This document shows, in pieces, positions 6,143-10,510 of a stretch of 10,510 bases of DNA. The notes beneath the pieces are model-generated. The model worked only from the letters and a program-made list of their open reading frames with translations. It searched no databases and was not told the DNA's origin. Made by a program: the position numbers and the translations under genes. This DNA comes from Sideroxydans lithotrophicus. Its GTDB lineage: Bacteria > Pseudomonadota > Gammaproteobacteria > Burkholderiales > Sulfuriferulaceae. Numbering within the stretch: the stretch's first letter is position 1; each line of letters opens with the position of its first letter. The stretch covers positions 1 through 10,510 of the forward strand of contig DZDB01000064.1 of assembly GCA_022736605.1 (NCBI GenBank). Reading direction: 5' to 3'.

Positions 6143-6169
6143 CGTCACGTCGGCCAGTCCGGCGTGACG
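6143..6169 (+). other. Intercistronic hairpin between nrtA and nrtB
   Basis: An 11-bp stem (6143-6153 with 6159-6169, one G-U pair in RNA) closes a 5-base loop, 8 bases after the nrtA stop and before the nrtB ribosome site. There is no T-run, so it is unlikely to be a full terminator. Similar hairpins after binding-protein genes protect the upstream message from 3' exonucleases and raise its level relative to the membrane subunits. Confidence 0.6.
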
Positions 6170-6185
6170 CAGCAAGGAGATCACC

Positions 6186-7082
6186 ATGAGTGCCGTTTAC
6201 GGAACCCTGCAACACACGCCCGACGCAGAAGACGCTACCACTGCGTCGGCTGTCACCGAACCCGCCACCACAACGCCACCGGTTGCCGCAAAGCCTGCGT
6301 TCAATGCCAAGGACAAGCTCGGCGCGCTGATGCGCTGGCTGATCCCGCCGATCCTCGGACTGGCGCTGTTTATCGGCGTCTGGGCGCTGATCGCGCAAGA
6401 AACGGCCAACCTGCCCGGCCCCTACGCGACCTGGCAATCCGCCGTCGAGCTGTTCGCGCATCCGTTCTACAACAATGGCCCGAACGACCAGGGCATCGGC
6501 TGGAATATTCTGTATTCGCTGTACCGCGTCGGCATCGGTTTCGGCCTGGCGGCGCTGGTCGGCATCCCGCTCGGCTTCATGATCGGCCGCTTCAAGTTTC
6601 TTTCGGACATGACCGGCCCCATCATCAGCCTGTTGCGCCCGGTGTCGCCGCTGGCCTGGCTGCCGATCGGCCTGCTGGTATTCAAACAGGCTGAACCGGC
6701 GTCGATTTATGTGATCTTCATCTCCAGCATCTGGCCGATGATTATCAACACCGCCGTCGGCGTACGCCAGATTCCGCAGGATTACCTCAACGTCGCGCGG
6801 GTACTGAATCTGTCGGAATGGAAAGTGTTCACGCGCATCCTGTTTCCGGCGGTACTGCCGCACGTGCTGACCGGCATCCGCCTGTCGATCGGCATTGCCT
6901 GGCTGGTGATTGTCGCCGCTGAAATGCTTACCGGCGGCGTCGGTATCGGCTTCTGGGTGTGGGACGAATGGAACAACCTGAACGTGGCGCACATCATCAT
7001 CGCGATTTTCGTGGTCGGCATCGTCGGCCTGCTGCTCGAACAGATGCTGGTCTTCATCGCCAAGCGCTTCACTTACGAATAG
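6186..7082 (+). CDS. nrtB: Nitrate ABC transporter permease (NrtB)
   Basis: This inner-membrane subunit (298 residues) forms the nitrate translocation channel, probably as a homodimer. Hydrophobic helices start at about 52-70 and recur across residues 108-150, 158-192, 230-250 and 266-290, as in the BPD_transp_1 family. The ATPase-coupling (EAA-type) loop lies at about 199-232, with VARVLNLSEWKVFTRILFPA and the conserved G and P spacing. RPVSPLAWLPIGLL (151-164) is a typical NrtB/SsuC/TauC segment. The first 45 residues are rich in Ala, Thr and Pro, an unconserved cytoplasmic extension. AAGGAG (6174-6179) precedes the ATG by 6 bases. It lies 51 bp after nrtA, separated by a hairpin, and 9 bp before the ATPase gene, so the three are one operon. 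Confidence 0.93.
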   Translation: MSAVYGTLQHTPDAEDATTASAVTEPATTTPPVAAKPAFNAKDKLGALMRWLIPPILGLALFIGVWALIAQETANLPGPYATWQSAVELFAHPFYNNGPNDQGIGWNILYSLYRVGIGFGLAALVGIPLGFMIGRFKFLSDMTGPIISLLRPVSPLAWLPIGLLVFKQAEPASIYVIFISSIWPMIINTAVGVRQIPQDYLNVARVLNLSEWKVFTRILFPAVLPHVLTGIRLSIGIAWLVIVAAEMLTGGVGIGFWVWDEWNNLNVAHIIIAIFVVGIVGLLLEQMLVFIAKRFTYE

Positions 7083-7091
7083 GACATCATC

Positions 7092-7883
7092 ATGGAAAAG
7101 TTCGTACAACTCGACAACATCGACGTTAAATTCAGCACCAAGAAAGGCGTCTTTCACGCGCTGCGCGATATCAATCTGAGCATCGACCAGGGTCAGTTTT
7201 TTACCCTGATTGGTCACTCCGGTTGCGGTAAATCGACGCTGCTGAATATCGTGGCGGGCTTGCAGGACGCCACCGAGGGCACCGCATTGTGCGCCGGGCG
7301 CGAGATCAAGGGGCCGGGGCCGGAACGCGGCGTGGTATTTCAAAACCACTCGCTGCTGCCCTGGCTGACTTGTTTCGACAATATCTATCTGGCGGTCGAA
7401 CGCGTGTTTGGCAGCAAAGAGGGCAAGTCCAAACTCAAGCAGCGCACCCATGACGCGCTGGCGCTGGTCGGCCTTACGCACGCCGAACACAAGCGCCCGC
7501 AGGAAATCTCTGGCGGCATGAAACAGCGCGTCGGCATTGCCCGCGCGCTGGCGATGGAGCCCAAGGTGCTGCTGATGGACGAGCCGTTCGGTGCGCTCGA
7601 CGCGCTGACCCGTGCCCATTTGCAGGATGAGTTGATGAAAATCGTCGCCGCGACCCAAAGCACCGTCATCATGGTGACGCACGACGTCGACGAAGCCGTG
7701 TTGCTGTCCGACCACATCGTGATGATGACCAACGGCCCGGCCGCGACCATCGGCGAAATCCTCGCCGTCGACCTGCCCAAGCCGCGCGACCGCCTGGCGC
7801 TGGCCAACGATCCGCACTATCACCAGCTGCGCTCACGCGTGCTGGAGTTTCTGTATCAGCGACAAATGCGACCAGCCGCTTAA
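7092..7883 (+). CDS. nrtD: Nitrate ABC transporter ATP-binding protein (NrtD type)
   Basis: The protein (263 residues) is the cytoplasmic ATPase that powers nitrate import. It has Walker A GHSGCGKST (41-49), Q-loop Gln84 (VVFQNHSLLPW), signature SGGMKQR (140-146), Walker B LLMDEP (160-165), D-loop GALD (167-170) and H-loop His197 (VTHDVDEA). NrtC-type subunits carry an extra NrtA-like C-terminal domain. That domain is absent here, so this is the short NrtD form and probably works as a homodimer. The C-terminal part (PRDRLALANDPHYHQLRSRVLEFLY) is usual for the nitrate/sulfonate/taurine group. The start follows the nrtB stop by 9 bp, with a modest AGGA upstream. The gene ends 9 bp from the stop of the convergent diiron-protein gene, with no terminator hairpin visible. 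Confidence 0.93.
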   Translation: MEKFVQLDNIDVKFSTKKGVFHALRDINLSIDQGQFFTLIGHSGCGKSTLLNIVAGLQDATEGTALCAGREIKGPGPERGVVFQNHSLLPWLTCFDNIYLAVERVFGSKEGKSKLKQRTHDALALVGLTHAEHKRPQEISGGMKQRVGIARALAMEPKVLLMDEPFGALDALTRAHLQDELMKIVAATQSTVIMVTHDVDEAVLLSDHIVMMTNGPAATIGEILAVDLPKPRDRLALANDPHYHQLRSRVLEFLYQRQMRPAA

Positions 7884-7892
7884 GCGACACGA

Positions 7893-8729
7893 TCACGGCG
7901 CAACCACGTGCCGTGCACGCCGTATCAGCAGCGGCAGCAGCAGACGGTTGAGCAGACCGGGCAGATGCAGGGGTTTGAGCAGCATTTTCACGGTCATCTC
8001 ATAGGGATAATCGTCTCGCGCCCAGCGCCCGGCAACACACTGAAAGCGTTCGAAATCAGTCCGTTCAAAAACCTGCCCGGGGTGACGCACCTGATGCGCG
8101 TGTTTGACCGCCAGGTAAGCATCCTCAGCGCCAATCTCATGCAAACGCTGCCAGACGGTACGCGCCAGACGCCAGCGGGAATGCGCTTGCGTCGCCTGAT
8201 GGCGCAGGAAGAAATGGTAGAAATACTTGTAATGGCGCACTTCGTCATTGCGGATATGCGCAACCAGCTCACGCAACACCGGCTCGGGCGCCACTTGGGC
8301 AAACAGGCCGTACAAGCCCGAAGTGCCGGTTTCCACCACGCAGCGTGCCATCATTTCCAGCGTGCGCGTCGGTTCCAGCAGTTCGGGTTTGCAATATGGC
8401 CGATAATCGGCGCAAAAGCCGTCAAACGCCCGCTGCCAGTCAAATTCTGGCCAGACGGTTTCAACATAGCGGCGCAGCGCACGGCCATGCTGCATTTCTT
8501 CCGGCTCCCATTGTTCGCGCAGCCAGGCGCTGGTTTCAGCATCGCCGTGCATGTACACCAGCAGGTTATCGGCATATAAATCGGACAGGCTCTCGACAAA
8601 CGACGCCGCCGCCAGCGCATAAAACCAGTCGTCCTGCGCAATGATCAAGTCATGCTGAATTGCAGCGTAGGGGATGTCGTTCAGCGTCCAGGGATGTGGC
8701 GCTGCACTCGGGTGGACAGCTTCCGGCAT
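7893..8729 (-). CDS. Ferritin-like diiron-domain protein of unknown function
   Basis: The 278-residue product shows the full ligand set of a four-helix diiron protein: Glu46 (FVESLSDLY), Glu78-x-x-His81 (PEEMQH), Glu133 (VVETGTSGLY) and Glu163-x-x-His166 (NDEVRH). This E / ExxH / E / ExxH order is shared by acyl-ACP desaturase-like and other ferritin-like oxidases, so an oxygen-activating or iron-handling role is plausible. The substrate cannot be told. No signal peptide is seen. The last third is basic and ends with a hydrophobic-basic segment (LKPLHLPGLLNRLLLPLLIRRARH, about 251-274) that might contact the membrane. A strong GGAGG lies 7 bases upstream of the start codon. It is 73 bp downstream of the flavoprotein gene on the same strand, so co-transcription is possible, and it converges with nrtD. 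Confidence 0.75.
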   Translation of the reverse strand: MPEAVHPSAAPHPWTLNDIPYAAIQHDLIIAQDDWFYALAAASFVESLSDLYADNLLVYMHGDAETSAWLREQWEPEEMQHGRALRRYVETVWPEFDWQRAFDGFCADYRPYCKPELLEPTRTLEMMARCVVETGTSGLYGLFAQVAPEPVLRELVAHIRNDEVRHYKYFYHFFLRHQATQAHSRWRLARTVWQRLHEIGAEDAYLAVKHAHQVRHPGQVFERTDFERFQCVAGRWARDDYPYEMTVKMLLKPLHLPGLLNRLLLPLLIRRARHVVAP

Positions 8730-8752
8730 GGTCTGGCCTCCAGTGTCAGGTC

Positions 8753-8789
8753 AACGATGTGTGTGTGACTCGCGCAATCACGCATCGTT
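8753..8789. repeat. Inverted repeat between the flavoprotein and diiron-protein genes
   Basis: AACGATG (8753-8759) and CATCGTT (8783-8789) are perfect inverse copies, 23 bases apart, with a further short GTGA/TCAC match inside. They lie in the 73-bp gap between the two minus-strand genes. It could be an operator or an mRNA hairpin; no T-run follows on the minus strand. Confidence 0.35.
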
Positions 8790-8802
8790 TCCTGACTATA
8801 GT

Positions 8803-10401
8803 TCAGCCCAGCATGTGCAGCGCCACCGCCTCGGCCACCTTGATGCCATCGACGCCTGCCGACAGGATGCCCCCGGCGTAGCCCGCGCCCTCGCCCGCCG
8901 GGTACAGGCCGCGCGTGTTCAGGCTCTGAAACTGCTCGTTGCGGGTGATGCGGATCGGCGCCGAGGTGCGCGTTTCGACCCCGGTCAGCACCGCGTCCGG
9001 CAGCGCAAAGCCGCGCAGCTGCCGGGCGAATGCAGGCAAAGCCTCACGCATCGCGGCAATCGCATAATCCGGCAGGCAGCCTGATAAATCGCCCAGCTGC
9101 ACCCCCGGCGTATACGACGGCTGTACCGAGCCGAGCCGGGTGGACGCCACCCCGGCAACGAAATCGCCGACCAGCTGCCCCGGCGCGCTGTAATTGCTGC
9201 CACCCGCCAGGTAGGCCTGTTCTTCCCAGTGGCGTTGCAGGGCGATGCCCGCCAGCGGGTGGCCGGGATAGTCATCGGGCGTGATGCCGACGACGATGCC
9301 GCTGTTGGCGTTGCGTTCGTTGCGTGAATACTGGCTCATGCCGTTGGTCACCACCCGCCCCGGCTCGGACGCCGCCGCCACCACCGTGCCGCCCGGGCAC
9401 ATGCAAAAGCTGTACACCGCACGGCCATTGGAAGCGTGGTGCACCAGCTTGTAATCGGCCGCGCCCAGCTCGGGATGCCCGGCGTTATTGCCCAGCCGAC
9501 AGCTGTCAATCAGCGACTGCGGGTGTTCGATGCGAAAACCGATGGAAAACGGCTTGGCCTCGATGTGGACGCCGCGCGCGTAGAGCATTTCAAACGTATC
9601 GCGCGCGCTGTGGCCGACCGCCAGCACCACGTGACGGCAGGCGATGCGCTCGCCGCTCGCCAGCACCACGGCCTGTACCTGACCTGCGTCAATTTCCAGA
9701 TTGTCGACGCGGCTCTGAAAACGGATTTCACCGCCCAGTGCTTCTATGGTCGCGCGCATTTTTTCCACCACGCCGACCAGCCGGAAGGTGCCGATGTGCG
9801 GCTTGCTGACATAGGCAATTTCCGGCGGCGCACCGGCGGCGATGAATTCGGCAATCACCTTGCGCCCGAGGTGGCGCGGATCCTTGATCTGGCTGTACAG
9901 CTTGCCGTCGGAAAATGTGCCCGCGCCGCCCTCGCCAAACTGCACATTGGATTCCGGGTTAAGCACGCGCTGGCGCCACAGGCCGAAGGTATCTTTGGTG
10001 CGCTCACGCACCGCCTTGCCGCGCTCCAGAATAATCGGCCGGAAACCCATCTGTGCCAGCAGCAGCCCGGCAAACAGCCCGCATGGCCCGGTGCCAATCA
10101 CCACCGGGCGCTCGGTTAAACTGGCTGGCGCATGCGCGACAGGGTGATAACCGGTGTCTGGCGCCACACCGATATGGCGATCGTTTTTCAGGCGTTTGAG
10201 CAGCGCCGCCTCGTTCGGCACACTGACATCCAGCGTGTAGACAAACTGGATCGCGGCCTTTTTGCGCGCATCATGGGCGCGCCGAAACACCGTGAAACTC
10301 AGCCCCGCCGCGTCATTCAACCCGAGCCGACGCAAAATCTCCGCCAGCAGATCAGCGGCAGTATGGTCAAGCGGGAGTTTGAGTTCGGTGATGCGCAACA
10401 T
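8803..10401 (-). CDS. Uncharacterised FAD-dependent dehydrogenase (COG2509 type)
   Basis: The 532-residue cytoplasmic flavoprotein opens with an N-terminal domain (about 1-95; LRITELKLPLDH, FRRAHDARKKAAIQFVYTLDV) typical of COG2509 proteins. The FAD-binding fold follows: VVIGTGPCGLFAGLLLAQMG (100-119), the ribose-binding ERG (127-129), and NVQFGEGGAGTFSDGKL (152-168). The C-terminal FAD motif is GLYPAGEGAGYAGGILSAGVDGIKVAEA (near 498-525). The length is usual for the group. The reaction and electron acceptor are not established. ATG 10401 was chosen because family similarity begins there; an in-frame ATG at 10437 would add 12 unconserved residues. Neither has a clear ribosome site. It precedes the diiron-protein gene on the same strand. 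The 109 bases from 10402 to the window end hold no gene that I can support. Confidence 0.85.
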   Translation of the reverse strand: MLRITELKLPLDHTAADLLAEILRRLGLNDAAGLSFTVFRRAHDARKKAAIQFVYTLDVSVPNEAALLKRLKNDRHIGVAPDTGYHPVAHAPASLTERPVVIGTGPCGLFAGLLLAQMGFRPIILERGKAVRERTKDTFGLWRQRVLNPESNVQFGEGGAGTFSDGKLYSQIKDPRHLGRKVIAEFIAAGAPPEIAYVSKPHIGTFRLVGVVEKMRATIEALGGEIRFQSRVDNLEIDAGQVQAVVLASGERIACRHVVLAVGHSARDTFEMLYARGVHIEAKPFSIGFRIEHPQSLIDSCRLGNNAGHPELGAADYKLVHHASNGRAVYSFCMCPGGTVVAAASEPGRVVTNGMSQYSRNERNANSGIVVGITPDDYPGHPLAGIALQRHWEEQAYLAGGSNYSAPGQLVGDFVAGVASTRLGSVQPSYTPGVQLGDLSGCLPDYAIAAMREALPAFARQLRGFALPDAVLTGVETRTSAPIRITRNEQFQSLNTRGLYPAGEGAGYAGGILSAGVDGIKVAEAVALHMLG

Positions 10402-10510
10402 GATGGAAAATCCGGGCGGGCTTGGGTCAACACGCATTTTACCGTGTTTGCCAGCACGGCGAACATGACGCGCAGCGTGGCGACGGGTAAAATAAGCGAT
10501 TGATTAAACG

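Noticed and set aside
6114..7823. Open frame of 569 codons on the minus strand across nrtB and nrtD
   Set aside because: It runs antisense to two genes with complete family motifs, has no recognisable domain and a shadow-like His/Gln/Arg/Asp-rich composition expected of high-GC antisense frames.
7884..7892. Bidirectional terminator between nrtD and the convergent diiron-protein gene
   Set aside because: Only 9 bases separate the stop codons, and no stem with a T-run was found there or just inside either gene end.

Overview
The window looks like a chromosomal segment of a GC-rich proteobacterium, probably beta- or gamma-. The reasons are a locus of NasT and Nrt proteins, two near-perfect sigma-54 (-24/-12) promoters with NtrC-like upstream sites, a Tat-exported NrtA, and an integron-integrase relic. 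The species cannot be named from the sequence alone.

Layout. Positions 1-960 are a scarred accessory edge. They hold a strong-looking sigma-70 promoter, the N-terminal third of an integron integrase (248-634) that ends before its catalytic domain, and three tandem degenerate 23-bp repeats (651-719) resembling the multiple terminal repeats of IS21-family elements. A regulatory region with a sigma-54 promoter (873-888) follows. Positions 957-4588 (+) carry a NarK/NasA-type nitrate transporter, a PP2C-phosphatase/Ser-Thr-kinase fusion with a C-terminal membrane anchor, and a NasT-type ANTAR RNA-binding regulator. A palindromic array of ACAGGAT/ATCCTGT units sits between the transporter and the kinase. 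Positions 4589-7883 (+) hold a second sigma-54 promoter, a structured leader and the nitrate ABC transporter nrtA-nrtB-nrtD, with a strong hairpin between nrtA and nrtB. Positions 7893-10401 (-) hold a ferritin-like diiron protein and, upstream of it, a large COG2509-type FAD-dependent dehydrogenase. Both converge on the nitrate cluster.

How it works together. The MFS carrier and the ABC system are two routes for nitrate (or nitrite) uptake. Both appear to be switched on under nitrogen limitation by NtrC and sigma-54. NasT would add a nitrate-responsive, transcript-level control. No nasS, nitrate reductase or nitrite reductase gene is in the window. NasT has glycine where a receiver normally has its phospho-accepting aspartate, so phosphorylation at that site is not available. 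The membrane-anchored kinase/phosphatase between the transporter and nasT is the least understood part and the best candidate for undescribed regulation. The convergent pair at the right end is unrelated to nitrate as far as can be seen.
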